Positions 16,267-26,015 of a stretch of DNA of 64,000 bases are shown here, in pieces. Source of the DNA: Leptospira perdikensis (GTDB lineage Bacteria; Spirochaetota; Leptospiria; Leptospirales; Leptospiraceae). The position numbers and the translations under genes were made by a program. Under the pieces are notes generated by a model, which saw only the letters and a program-made list of their open reading frames with translations, made no database searches and was not told where the DNA came from. The stretch covers positions 1-64,000 of the forward strand of contig NZ_RQGA01000003.1 in NCBI RefSeq assembly GCF_004769575.1. The letters run 5' to 3'. The first letter of the stretch is position 1; the number at the start of each line of letters is the position of its first letter.

Positions 16267-16629
16267 ATGAGTCATTCTAATCCCAAAGTTTACGAATATT
16301 CTGGATGTAGCACCTGTCGCAATGCCCTCAAATATTTGAAATCCAAAAAAGTAGATTTCAAACAAATTCCAATCCGGGAAACCCCGCCAACGGTGACAGA
16401 GTTAAAAAAAGCAAAACAATACTTAGGTGATATCAAAAGACTATTTAATACCTCAGGAAAAGATTATCGAGAAGGAAATTGGAAGGAAAAATTAGGGACC
16501 CTATCGGAAGAACAAATTTATAAAGAACTTTCTGCTAACGGAAATTTGGTCAAACGACCTTTTGTTGTAGGAGAAGGTTGGTTTTTAGTCGGGTTTAAGG
16601 AAGAAGAGTGGAAGGGGAAATTGGGATAG
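16267..16629 (+). CDS. ArsC/Spx-family thioredoxin-fold protein
   Basis: 120 residues. The N-terminal motif YSGCSTCRNALKYL carries a CxxC pair (Cys14, Cys17), and VKRPFVVGEG gives the cis-Pro region of the ArsC fold. Such proteins are arsenate-reductase-like or Spx/YusI-type redox proteins. The CxxC is more typical of the YusI/Spx-like branch than of classical arsenate reductase, so I do not assign arsenate resistance. It is transcribed divergently from murB with about 50 bp between the starts and is followed by a hairpin terminator. Confidence 0.85.
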   Translation: MSHSNPKVYEYSGCSTCRNALKYLKSKKVDFKQIPIRETPPTVTELKKAKQYLGDIKRLFNTSGKDYREGNWKEKLGTLSEEQIYKELSANGNLVKRPFVVGEGWFLVGFKEEEWKGKLG

Positions 16630-16664
16630 TTTACGCGTGAATATGGATATCCCCGCCCTGATTA

Positions 16665-16689
16665 GGGAGGGGAACTAGACCCGCCTCCC
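16665..16689 (+). terminator. Terminator after the ArsC-like gene
   Basis: GGGAGG (16665-16670) pairs with CCTCCC (16684-16689), with further G-C pairing inside, and the plus strand continues into T-rich sequence. It lies between convergent genes and may serve both. Confidence 0.5.
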
Positions 16690-16765
16690 AATGATTTCCT
16701 TTTATCACAAACCTATGATTCTCTCTACAAAGATTCATTTTCTCTGTAAAATTTTCTAAAAGAGT

Positions 16766-17647
16766 TCATATTTGCTCTCGAATTACATCTACTTCTACTT
16801 TGAGTTTGTGTTTGCCACCACCAAACAAAATTCCCTTTAAAGGAGAAACATCAGCATAGTCGCGGCCAACAGCCGTGATTATATACTCTTCAGTGATGAC
16901 CTTTCCATTTGTTGGATCAAAATCCATCCAACCAAATGTAGGACAATAAACAGAAACCCATGCATGTGTGGCATCGCTTCCTTGTAATTTTCCTGTTCCA
17001 GGAGGAGGTAATGTTTCTAAGTATCCACTCACATAACGAGTCGGAATCTTTAATGAACGTAAGGCGGCAATCATTAGATGCGAAAAATCCTGGCACACAC
17101 CTTTTTTTTCATTTAGAACTTGATCAATAGGAGTATTGATACTGGTGGCTTTGGGATCATATTGGAATGTTTGATAAATATAACTCGTCATCTCCAATGC
17201 GGCGGCATAAACAGGTTTCCCATTCGTAAAAAACATTCGTGCAAATTCTGAATAACTATCTTTTGCTGCAATGAATGAAGAAGGTTGAATATATTCGATT
17301 GATAATAAATCAGCATCTAACGTTGATTCATGAATGAGTGAATATATTTCCTCCCAAGGTGTTGATTTATATAAATCTAAACCCGAAGCTTGGTGCGTTC
17401 GCACCGTTGATTCCACAACAACCTCTAAAGACCGATGCGGATCCTCAACTGAAAATAGAAATACTTGATTTCCAAAATAATCACGCCTAAAAGAAGAAAC
17501 AACTGGTTTCGGATTTACTGTTACATGAGTTCTAAAACAATCTTGATGTGGTGAAGTCAAAGGATACATATGGGCCATGTTATGACAATAGGCAACGGTA
17601 TCATCATAACTGTATCTAGTTTTATGAATTACCTTAAAATCAGCCAT
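16766..17647 (-). CDS. Transglutaminase-like protein (bacterial Tgl N-region + core)
   Basis: 293 residues from ATG 17647, which overlaps the stop of the preceding gene by eight bases (longer GTG/ATG frames to 17656 exist). The N-terminal beta domain (VIHKTRYSYDDTVAY) is followed by a transglutaminase core with the catalytic triad: Cys in KKGVCQDFSHL, His in DATHAWVSVY, Asp in DFDPTNGK. Proteins of this type accompany alpha-E and ATP-grasp proteins and are thought to cleave or transfer amide bonds rather than crosslink. It is the last gene of the operon. Confidence 0.92.
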   Translation of the reverse strand: MADFKVIHKTRYSYDDTVAYCHNMAHMYPLTSPHQDCFRTHVTVNPKPVVSSFRRDYFGNQVFLFSVEDPHRSLEVVVESTVRTHQASGLDLYKSTPWEEIYSLIHESTLDADLLSIEYIQPSSFIAAKDSYSEFARMFFTNGKPVYAAALEMTSYIYQTFQYDPKATSINTPIDQVLNEKKGVCQDFSHLMIAALRSLKIPTRYVSGYLETLPPPGTGKLQGSDATHAWVSVYCPTFGWMDFDPTNGKVITEEYIITAVGRDYADVSPLKGILFGGGKHKLKVEVDVIREQI

Positions 17648-20174
17648 TACCATCACCGATCCTTGTTTGTTCTTCGGTATAGTTAAAGTATCTTGATGCT
17701 AATGCATCGGATAAATTTTTCAAATGGTTATGTAATTCTTCTAACCAAATAGAAACAGATTCTAACGGATTTTCCGATTCAAAGAAGATGGATATATCTT
17801 TCATTTTGAAGTGGGTATAAAGTTGTAACGCAGCTCGGTCTTCTGAATACACAACTTTCTCATTTTTTCCAGGTAAAAACTTAATGTCTGAATTGATTTG
17901 TTCTAACTGATATGCAAATGATCTAGGATTTGAAGTATCAAACAACAAAATATCTAATACAGATTCTTGATCAATTTTTCCACTATAACGTCTATTATAA
18001 GTTAAACGAATGTCGTTAATACGTAAAAAAGTTTCAAAAGATGCTTTATCTTTAAAACTGTCCCAACGAATCATTCCTTGTAACATCAAAATCATATTAA
18101 TAGATCTTTCAATTCGACGTCCCAAGTTAAGGAAATACCAACCTGCTTCCCGACTCATATTTTCAAAAGATAAACCTGTGAGCGAAGAAAGGTTCACAAC
18201 GATCTTTTGTAAAAAGTCAATAATCTGATCATAGGATTCAATTTGATGATTGGATTGATCTTCTAAATGAAGGAGAATTTTTTTCATATCATCGGAAAGC
18301 CGGTCTCGAACCGATTTAGATGCAATCACCAAACTTCGTAAGTGAAAGGCCAAACTTCCGACAACTCCACGATCCGAAGTCAATCGTTGTAATTCAGAAA
18401 ATGGATTCAAAAACAACTCGCTCGCATCATCCCCTAAAAATCCTGGATAACTATTAGTTACATGCGTTACTAGTTTTAATGCATTTTCCAAGGACTCTCT
18501 TTCGTAACCATCTTCAACTTGCAAAACCTTATATGTTGCCTCACGTATCACTCTTGTTTGATTTTCGGATCTTTCCAAATACCGAGCTAACCAAAATAGA
18601 TTGTCCGCGACACGACTCGGAACACCTGAACTTTTTCTGGAAATTAAAACTTGGTCTGACTTAGTAACAAGTAAGGATTCTTCTTTTTGTGTTTCGGTTG
18701 CAAGAACCCAAAGGTCTTTACTCCAAGCACCTCTTTGGCTCGTAATGAAAAAATCATCTAAAGAAGGAGAGACTCTCACCAACCCGCCGGCCATTGTCTG
18801 ATAACCGGAACCTGAAGAAGAAACAAAAGTTCTCATAATCGCTCGGCCAGGTCGAAACCCATTTTCACCTAACACTGGAACCGTGGCTGAAGCGATCATC
18901 TCCTGAGCAATAAAACGATTTGGTGATGATTTTAATTTTTGTAAAAACGAATCCTTTCTGTCTCCACTCAATTCAATAAAGGTAACAGGTTTTTCTTCAT
19001 CTGTGCGTGATACTGTTTTAAAAACATATTTTTCTGGATTTTGTAATACCAACTGAAAATGTTCTTTTGTTCCCATCCAATAGGTGGGAGCCATAGGAAG
19101 AATTAAATCTTCTCCTAAATAAAAACGGCATAGATCAGAATAAAACGGCAATAGCGCACGGTTTTCTAAAAACCCAGTTCCTATGGGATTGGCAATTTTT
19201 ACATACCCCGAACGAACCGATTCTAAAAGTCCAGGAACTCCTAAAAGGGAATCCCCCCTTAGTTCCAATGGATCCATAAAATCATCATCGACCCTTCTTA
19301 GAATCAAATCAATTTGTTGCAAACCTTCCACGGTTTTCATATAGACTTTGTTTTTTCTAACAGTTAGGTCTTCCCCTTGGACAAGAGTATAACCTAAATA
19401 ACCAGCCAAATAAGCATGTTCAAAATACGTTTCATTAGATGGTCCAGGAGTCAGAAGAACAATCACCGGCTCACGACCAGTAACGCCTGCAAGTTGAACT
19501 AATGATTTACGAAGTGACCTAAAATAAACGGCAACGCGGTGAACCATCGCATCTCGATACATACTTGGAAAAATTCGAGATAATACAATTCGGTTCTCTA
19601 AAGAATAACCGGAACCTGAGGGAGCTTGAACTCTATCATTTAAAACATAAAAATTGCCATCGGCAGCACGAATCAAATCGCATACAAAAAATAAAAGAGC
19701 TGGGTTTTTAGTAAGGAAGTGATTGGAATCATACATTCCATCACAAGCACGCAAAAAAGAAGTTTCATTAAAAAGAATTTCGGGAGGAATTTTTTTTTCG
19801 TATAACAGTCGTCTTTTGGAGTAAACATCTCTGACAAGAGCATCTAACAAATCGGCTCGTTGATTTAACCCTCTTTCTAAAACACGCCACTCTTCACTTT
19901 CCATAACCAAAGGAAACAAATCCAAATCCCAAGGTCTTTCCTTCGCTTCTGGTGAGTCCGATTGGTATAAATTGTAAGTAACACCGTTTTCTCTGAGAAT
20001 TCGATCCGTATCACGCCGACGATTGACAAGTTCTGCGGGCCCGAGTTCTTGGAAAGATTTGACTAAGAACTTATATTTGTTCCGAATTTGACCTTCCCCA
20101 TCATAAAGTTCATCATAAACGCCTGGAATCGTTTTGTAATTTCCGATTAAATGATAAGGATCTTGAGTCATCAT
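17640..20174 (-). CDS. Fused circularly permuted ATP-grasp + alpha-E protein
   Basis: 844 residues. Residues about 1-500 are the circularly permuted ATP-grasp (DUF404/DUF407) type: GVYDELYDGEGQIRNKY, then LVQGEDLTVRKNKVYMKT, then DLILRRVDDDFMDPLELR. From about 520 it is an alpha-E (DUF403) domain starting SRVADNLFWLARYLERSEN. Against the separate ATP-grasp upstream, the ATP-loop region reads FKTVSRTDEEKPVTF instead of the Gly-rich [12 protein letters not shown], so ATP binding may be weakened or lost. ATG 20174 directly follows the stop of the DUF2126 gene (TAGATG). Predicted to act with the transglutaminase-like partners in amide-bond chemistry. Confidence 0.9.
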   Translation of the reverse strand: MMTQDPYHLIGNYKTIPGVYDELYDGEGQIRNKYKFLVKSFQELGPAELVNRRRDTDRILRENGVTYNLYQSDSPEAKERPWDLDLFPLVMESEEWRVLERGLNQRADLLDALVRDVYSKRRLLYEKKIPPEILFNETSFLRACDGMYDSNHFLTKNPALLFFVCDLIRAADGNFYVLNDRVQAPSGSGYSLENRIVLSRIFPSMYRDAMVHRVAVYFRSLRKSLVQLAGVTGREPVIVLLTPGPSNETYFEHAYLAGYLGYTLVQGEDLTVRKNKVYMKTVEGLQQIDLILRRVDDDFMDPLELRGDSLLGVPGLLESVRSGYVKIANPIGTGFLENRALLPFYSDLCRFYLGEDLILPMAPTYWMGTKEHFQLVLQNPEKYVFKTVSRTDEEKPVTFIELSGDRKDSFLQKLKSSPNRFIAQEMIASATVPVLGENGFRPGRAIMRTFVSSSGSGYQTMAGGLVRVSPSLDDFFITSQRGAWSKDLWVLATETQKEESLLVTKSDQVLISRKSSGVPSRVADNLFWLARYLERSENQTRVIREATYKVLQVEDGYERESLENALKLVTHVTNSYPGFLGDDASELFLNPFSELQRLTSDRGVVGSLAFHLRSLVIASKSVRDRLSDDMKKILLHLEDQSNHQIESYDQIIDFLQKIVVNLSSLTGLSFENMSREAGWYFLNLGRRIERSINMILMLQGMIRWDSFKDKASFETFLRINDIRLTYNRRYSGKIDQESVLDILLFDTSNPRSFAYQLEQINSDIKFLPGKNEKVVYSEDRAALQLYTHFKMKDISIFFESENPLESVSIWLEELHNHLKNLSDALASRYFNYTEEQTRIGDGNG

Positions 20175-23100
20175 CTATTTGAATGTAACCATCCTAAGAT
20201 CCAATGTTGATGGGAAGGCTTTATTTTCCAATCGGATCGGTGGTAAACTTTTTCCCATCTTGTGACCATGAGTCCAAAAACGCGAAATCCGTCTAGATTC
20301 GGCTTCATATCCATTGATAGGAATGGTTTGGTACGACAATCCACCTGGATGGGACACATGATACGTACATCCTCCGAGTGCTCTATGATTCCAAGTATCG
20401 TAAACATCGAACACTAAAGATTGTTGCGCAGGGATTTGCGGATGTAAAGTAAAAACGGGTGTCCATGCTTTGAACCTTACGCCAGCAACATATTCATTCT
20501 GAACAGACGTGGCTTGCAGTGGAACTTCGTATCCGTTGCAACTCAAACGGTATCTTTCTGGATGAAACCCTTTTATTTTCACTTGAACTCGTTCTGTAGC
20601 AGAGTCTACTCCTCTCGAAGTTCCTTGCGTTGTATTTTCTTCACCAAGTACGTTCCAAGGTTCCAAAGCCATTCGTAATTCAATTTCCATTCCATCCAAA
20701 TAACAAATTCCATATTGAGGAAATCGAAATTCAAAAAATGGATCAAAGTCTTTTGATAAAAATCCAAATCCACTATTTTGTAAATCTTGGATTACTTCTT
20801 TAAAGTCGCGATACACAAAGTAAGGCAACATAAAACGATCATGTAACTCTGTATTCCAATTGATCGGACTTCCATAATATGGATCTTCCCAAAACCGACA
20901 AATGATCGCCATCATGAATGCTTGTTGTATGACACTCATTTGGTAATGAGGAGGCATTTCAAACGCACGCATTTCGATAAGCCCCAAACGTCCTGTAGGT
21001 GATCCCGGATCAAAAAGTTTATCAATGGAAATTTCTGTTCGGTGAGTATTTCCCGTAATATCAATTAAGATGTTTCTTAAAACTCGATCCAACATCCAAG
21101 GCGGTGTATGTCTGTTAGAATCGATTTGTTGAAAGGCAATTTTTAATTCATGTAAGGAATCATTTCTAGCTTCATCAATTCTTGGTGATTGAGAAGTTGG
21201 CCCAATGAACATTCCAGAAAACAAATAAGAGAGTCCTGGATGATTTTGCCAATACGCCACCAAACTTCGTAAAAGCGAAGGTTTTCTTAAAAATGGACTA
21301 TCACCAACAGATGCACCACCGAGAGTGATATGATTTCCACCACCAGTGCCGGAATGACGACCATCGATCAAAAATTTTTCTGCAGTCAATCGTAGTTGCG
21401 TGGCTTCTTCATATAGAACTTGCGTTTTTTCTACAATCTCTCCAAAAGAAGAAGATGGATGAAAATTGACCTCAATCACTCCAGGATCCGGTGTGATTTT
21501 AAAACGATTCAACCTAGGATCATGAGGAGCTTCATAACCTTCTAATACAATCGGTATATCTGTTTCTAAAGCTGTTTGTTCGATTGCATAAATGAGCCGG
21601 AGCCAACCTTCTAATGATTGGATTGGTGGCAAAAACACTCGAATGTTTCCATTTCTAGGTTCCACACAAAGAGCTGTCCTTGTATGAATTCCACCAATAG
21701 AATAACTAACATTTGTTGATGAAAAAGGAGACTGACCCAATTCCTTTGCTTTAGGTAAGGAGGGTTTGGGTGTCGACGGATCTTCTGGATAAGGATAATA
21801 TGATTTTCCACCAAGTGAATGTAAGGGAAGCCTGAGCCCAATGGGAGAATCACCAGGAATTAAAAACATTTTCCCTCGGCGAAAACTCCATTCATCGGAT
21901 ATCCATGATGACTTGAAAACATCATAATCCAGTGGGATTGTATAACCGACTTCGCGATGGATTCCAGAATCAATCACTCTCAAAATACGTTCCCGTTCCA
22001 TTTTATCGTAAGTGTTCAATCCATCTAACATCAATTCGGTTTCTGTTGGTAGATTTGCTTCTTGCCAAAGATAATACAAATTATCTTCATAAGCAGTATG
22101 AATTGATTTGGAAGGTATGTTTAAACGACTCCCAAGAACACTAATGAACCTTCTTGCATCTTCTGTTGTGGCTGAACCCGTATAACGATCATCTGCAAGT
22201 AAATAGGGATGGTTCCAAATGGGTTCACCATCTTTACGCCAATAAGAAATCATCGCCCAACGAGGGACAGGTTCTCCTGGATACCATTTCCCTTGGCCGT
22301 ATTGTAAAAGTCCACCCGGAGCAAAATGTTTTCCCAGTCGTTTGATAAGTTGTTCTGATTTAGAATATTTTTCAAAACCTAAAGCATCAAAATTCCATTC
22401 CGGTGCTTCCCGATTCTCTGTGGAGACAAAAGTTGGTTCTCCACCAATCGTAAGTCTTATATCATTTTTTCGAATCCGTTTATCAATGGAGTCACCCAAA
22501 CGAATGATTCGTTCCCAATCTTCGCCTTGGTAAGGTAAGGTGACTCTTGGAGTTTCTAAAACCCGTTCCACTCCCATATGAAAGGAAAACTCTGCTTTGG
22601 CTTTTTCTGCAAAACCATAAATCGGACCAGCTGATTCCGGTTCCGGTGTGGCCGCTAAAGGAATATGCCCTTCTCCCGTAAAAAGACCAGAGGTAGGATC
22701 AAGACCCACCCAACCAGCACCTGGGATATAAACTTCTGCCCAAGCATGTAGGTCAGTAAAATCAGATTCCGCACCAGAAGGTCCGTCCAAAGACTTTACA
22801 TCGGCTTTTAATTGAATCAAATAACCAGATACAAATCTTGCAGCAAGACCCATATTCCTAAGAATTTGAACCAGTAAATAAGCAGAATCACGACAAGATC
22901 CCATTCTTGAAGAAAGAGTGAATTCGGGAGTTTGGATTCCCGGTTCCATACGGATCACATAACCAACGTCAGAGTAAATTTTTGCATTCAAAGCAACTAA
23001 AAACTCAACAGTTCTTCTCGGCGTTTTATCGATTGTTTTTAAGTATGGAGTCAGTAACTTCCCAGGTTTTTTTACTTTTAAATAAGGAGTTAACTCCTTT

Positions 23101-23432
23101 TTTAATACCTTATCATATGTAAAAGGAAAGTTCTCTGCATACTCTTCTACAAAAAAATCAAAGGGATTGATTACCTTTAAATCGGTTACTAAATCAACGG
23201 CTACTTGTAAGATATTGGTTTTTTCAGGAAATACCAACCGAGCCAAATAATTTCCAAATGGATCTTGTTGCCAGTTGAGAAATTTTTGTTCCGGTAAAAT
23301 ATTTAGAGAATAAGAAACAATATGATTTTTAGTATGTGGAGCTGGCCTAAGCCGGATCACATGCGGTGATAATTTTATCGACTTATCATATTGATAGGTT
23401 GTAATATGGGACAGTGCAACTCGTATACTCAT
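20175..23432 (-). CDS. Large transglutaminase-like/DUF2126 protein
   Basis: 1085 residues. An N-terminal transglutaminase unit (about 1-270) has a beta domain starting HITTYQYDKSIKLSPHVIRL and a triad from GSCRDSAYLL (Cys), DLHAWAEVYI (His) and LDPTSG (Asp). The rest (about 300-1085) is the DUF2126 region (LTIGGEPTFVS, then GGGNHITLGG, then LIEMRAFEMPPHYQM). DUF2126 has been proposed to have a glutamine-synthetase-like ligase fold; HITLGG and EMRAFEMP would fit ligand and metal positions (inference). Two bases separate it from the alpha-E gene. It is the centre of the operon. Confidence 0.93.
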   Translation of the reverse strand: MSIRVALSHITTYQYDKSIKLSPHVIRLRPAPHTKNHIVSYSLNILPEQKFLNWQQDPFGNYLARLVFPEKTNILQVAVDLVTDLKVINPFDFFVEEYAENFPFTYDKVLKKELTPYLKVKKPGKLLTPYLKTIDKTPRRTVEFLVALNAKIYSDVGYVIRMEPGIQTPEFTLSSRMGSCRDSAYLLVQILRNMGLAARFVSGYLIQLKADVKSLDGPSGAESDFTDLHAWAEVYIPGAGWVGLDPTSGLFTGEGHIPLAATPEPESAGPIYGFAEKAKAEFSFHMGVERVLETPRVTLPYQGEDWERIIRLGDSIDKRIRKNDIRLTIGGEPTFVSTENREAPEWNFDALGFEKYSKSEQLIKRLGKHFAPGGLLQYGQGKWYPGEPVPRWAMISYWRKDGEPIWNHPYLLADDRYTGSATTEDARRFISVLGSRLNIPSKSIHTAYEDNLYYLWQEANLPTETELMLDGLNTYDKMERERILRVIDSGIHREVGYTIPLDYDVFKSSWISDEWSFRRGKMFLIPGDSPIGLRLPLHSLGGKSYYPYPEDPSTPKPSLPKAKELGQSPFSSTNVSYSIGGIHTRTALCVEPRNGNIRVFLPPIQSLEGWLRLIYAIEQTALETDIPIVLEGYEAPHDPRLNRFKITPDPGVIEVNFHPSSSFGEIVEKTQVLYEEATQLRLTAEKFLIDGRHSGTGGGNHITLGGASVGDSPFLRKPSLLRSLVAYWQNHPGLSYLFSGMFIGPTSQSPRIDEARNDSLHELKIAFQQIDSNRHTPPWMLDRVLRNILIDITGNTHRTEISIDKLFDPGSPTGRLGLIEMRAFEMPPHYQMSVIQQAFMMAIICRFWEDPYYGSPINWNTELHDRFMLPYFVYRDFKEVIQDLQNSGFGFLSKDFDPFFEFRFPQYGICYLDGMEIELRMALEPWNVLGEENTTQGTSRGVDSATERVQVKIKGFHPERYRLSCNGYEVPLQATSVQNEYVAGVRFKAWTPVFTLHPQIPAQQSLVFDVYDTWNHRALGGCTYHVSHPGGLSYQTIPINGYEAESRRISRFWTHGHKMGKSLPPIRLENKAFPSTLDLRMVTFK

Positions 23433-23434
23433 AG

Positions 23435-24403
23435 TTAGTTTGTAAAAAATCGTTCCACAATTTTGGAACCTATATGATTGAGTTCTATCTGAATATCATC
23501 TAAGTATTCATGTAGACCTTTATCAAAAATGGATTTGATATTTTCTGATCGCAAACGATTCAAATAAACTGTAGTTGCATCTTGCGCTAAGTTCCTTGGC
23601 AAACCTTCCTTAATTCCTGAAATTTTTTCCAAAGCCTCTTGCATCTCTTGAATACAAAAGAAAATGGATCTAGGAAAGGTTTCATTCAAAATCAAAAACT
23701 CAGCAATATCCGTTGGATCAACACGTTTGTACTTTTGGTTGTACATCTCATGTGCAGAGGCCGATTTCAAAAGGGATAACCACTGTAATAAATCTAAAGT
23801 AGAACCCACATCATGAACAGAAGGAAGTAGAATAAAGTACTTCATATCGAGAATTCTCGTGGTTTTGTCTGCTCGTTCTAAAAATCTTCCAAGTAAAGAA
23901 AAGTTCCAAACCTCATCATGAGAGATGGTAGCATCAGAACATCCATAAAAACTTTGGCAACTTTTTCGAACTGTGCTTAGAAAGTCGGAGAGACCCATTG
24001 AAAGAGTATCTCCGTGTAACTCAGAACTTTCTAAGTAAACTTTACGATAATCTTTTACAAAGAGATAAAACTCGTTTAACACTTCCCACATAGAAGTGGA
24101 AATGTTTTCACGAATAGTTCGGGCATTCTCACGGGCTCTCGAAAGACATTGAAAAATAGAATTCGGATTCTCTTCATCAAAAGTCATAAACCTTATGACA
24201 TTGACCGGACTTGGACTAGAATACCTTTTCTCAAATAATTCAATATCTCCTGTTGTATGTACGAGAGGTAACCATTGGTTGGGCACCTCTTCATGTAAGT
24301 CCAAAGATAACTGGTGATTGACATCAATAAATCTTGAGTAATTTTCTGCCCTCTCGATATATCGATTCATCCAAAAAACTGATTCGGCAACTCGGCTTAA
24401 CAT
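23435..24403 (-). CDS. Alpha-E (DUF403) domain protein
   Basis: 322 residues, mostly helical. It begins with the family signature LSRVAESVFWMNRYIERAENYSR and contains WNFSLLGRFLERADKTTRILD in the middle, the second internal repeat of the fold. Nine bases separate it from the ATP-grasp gene. Alpha-E proteins nearly always occur with circularly permuted ATP-grasp and transglutaminase-like proteins. Their biochemical role is not established. Confidence 0.93.
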   Translation of the reverse strand: MLSRVAESVFWMNRYIERAENYSRFIDVNHQLSLDLHEEVPNQWLPLVHTTGDIELFEKRYSSPSPVNVIRFMTFDEENPNSIFQCLSRARENARTIRENISTSMWEVLNEFYLFVKDYRKVYLESSELHGDTLSMGLSDFLSTVRKSCQSFYGCSDATISHDEVWNFSLLGRFLERADKTTRILDMKYFILLPSVHDVGSTLDLLQWLSLLKSASAHEMYNQKYKRVDPTDIAEFLILNETFPRSIFFCIQEMQEALEKISGIKEGLPRNLAQDATTVYLNRLRSENIKSIFDKGLHEYLDDIQIELNHIGSKIVERFFTN

Positions 24404-24412
24404 ATAACACCT

Positions 24413-25837
24413 TTATCCTAGAACCCAGGTGTCTTTTGAACCGCCTCCCTGGGATGAATTGACCACAAGTGATCCTTTACGAAGCGCAACGCGAGTTAAC
24501 CCACCCGGCATTACATAAATATCTTTTCCGTACAAAATGAACGGCCTTAAATCAACATGTCTTGATTCAATTTTATCTGCAATGAGTGTAGGAACTGTAG
24601 AAAGATTTAAAACCGGTTGAGCAATATAATTTCTTGGATCTGCTTTAATCAGTTCCTTAAAATCTTCTTGTTCTTGTTTACTTGCTTTCGGGCCGATGAT
24701 CATTCCATAACCACCAGCACCATTTGCCGCTTTTACAACCAGGTTGTGAATGTTATCCAAAACAAATTTTAAGTCCGACTCTTCAGAACAAAGGTAGGTA
24801 GGAACATTCGGAATGATTGGTTCTTCGCCTAAGTAGTATTTAATGATCTTAGGAACATAAGAGTAAATAACTTTGTCATCAGCCACTCCAGTTCCTGGAG
24901 CATTGGCAAGGGCAACATTTCCCCTTTTAAATGCTTCAAAAATTCCTTTCACACCAAGTAAAGAGTCCGGCCTAAAACTTGACTGGTCCATAAAGGTATC
25001 ATCAATCCTGCGATAAATCACATCAACTTTACGAAGTCCTTTGGTAGTTTTCATATAAACTTTATGATTTTCAACGATGAGATCGGATCCTTCGACAAGA
25101 TAAACTCCCATCTTTTGCGCCAAAAAACTATGTTCGTAATAAGCAGAGTTAAAAACACCAGGAGTCCAAACAGCAATCACCGGATCCACTACGTCTGTTA
25201 GATTCTCTAACATTGATCTTAAGTGATAAGGATAGTCATAAACTTGGCGGATGTTTAACTTTTCAAAAAGTTCAGGAAAGGTTCGTTTCATCACTTCACG
25301 ATTTTCCAATACATAAGATACACCAGATGGACAACGTAAGTTATCTTCTAATACATGAAAGGCACCAGCACCATCGCGCACCAAATCCGTTCCTGTAATA
25401 TGAATCCAAATATCTTTAGGAGGTTTTAAACCAATACATTGTTTGAGGTATCCGGAACTTGACTCAATCAATTCGCGAGGAATGATTTTATCTTTTAGAA
25501 TTTTTCCTTCTCCATAAATATCTGTTAAAAATAAATTAAGTGCTTGGATTCTTTGTTTGAGTCCTTTTTCCATACTGATCCATTCTTCACTTGGAACAAT
25601 ACGGGGAATAACATCAAAAGGCATGATCCTTTCTTGTTCACCACCATCACCATACAAAGTAAAGGTGATCCCAAGTGACATGAGAGCCCTTTCTGCCGAA
25701 GTACTACGTTTTACGAGTTCGATCCCACCCAAACTCTCCATTTTTGTTTTTACGAAGTCATAACTTTTGCGAGGAAAACCTTCGCTGGAAAACATCTCAT
25801 CATATATATTTTTGGCACTATAGTCTGCGATAAACAT
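24413..25837 (-). CDS. Circularly permuted ATP-grasp protein (DUF404/DUF407)
   Basis: 474 residues. Signatures: [19 protein letters not shown] near the start; [39 protein letters not shown]; the Gly-rich ATP loop [13 protein letters not shown]; and the closing [12 protein letters not shown]. All expected nucleotide-binding elements are present, in contrast to the fused paralogue in the same operon. It probably activates a carboxylate as acyl phosphate for amide formation. It is the first gene of the operon. GAGGG sits about seven bases before ATG 25837. Confidence 0.94.
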   Translation of the reverse strand: MFIADYSAKNIYDEMFSSEGFPRKSYDFVKTKMESLGGIELVKRSTSAERALMSLGITFTLYGDGGEQERIMPFDVIPRIVPSEEWISMEKGLKQRIQALNLFLTDIYGEGKILKDKIIPRELIESSSGYLKQCIGLKPPKDIWIHITGTDLVRDGAGAFHVLEDNLRCPSGVSYVLENREVMKRTFPELFEKLNIRQVYDYPYHLRSMLENLTDVVDPVIAVWTPGVFNSAYYEHSFLAQKMGVYLVEGSDLIVENHKVYMKTTKGLRKVDVIYRRIDDTFMDQSSFRPDSLLGVKGIFEAFKRGNVALANAPGTGVADDKVIYSYVPKIIKYYLGEEPIIPNVPTYLCSEESDLKFVLDNIHNLVVKAANGAGGYGMIIGPKASKQEQEDFKELIKADPRNYIAQPVLNLSTVPTLIADKIESRHVDLRPFILYGKDIYVMPGGLTRVALRKGSLVVNSSQGGGSKDTWVLG

Positions 25838-26015
25838 GGGGGTACCCTCTGCTTACTTAGTTAGCAATATTTGTACCAAATGGAAGATATGACCCGAAAG
25901 GATGGATATCTACCCCATCCGACATAAGACAGTTAAACGAAGTGTTTTTAATGTTCAAATATTAAGCATCGGGAAAAAATTGTGAGAGGTGTTGTATATT
26001 TAGGGTACGAAATGG
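25838..26015. other. Intergenic region upstream of the ATP-grasp/alpha-E operon
   Basis: 178 bases that should hold the promoter of the five-gene operon; no confident -35/-10 pair was found. A small hairpin (GGATGG 25900-25905 / CCATCC 25915-25920) without a T tract is the only structure seen. Confidence 0.4.

Noticed and set aside
16267..16629. Arsenate reductase for arsenic resistance
   Set aside because: The CxxC motif and the absence of other ars genes fit a YusI/Spx-like redox protein better.
25900..25920. Small hairpin upstream of the ATP-grasp operon as a terminator
   Set aside because: Only six base pairs and no T tract on either strand.
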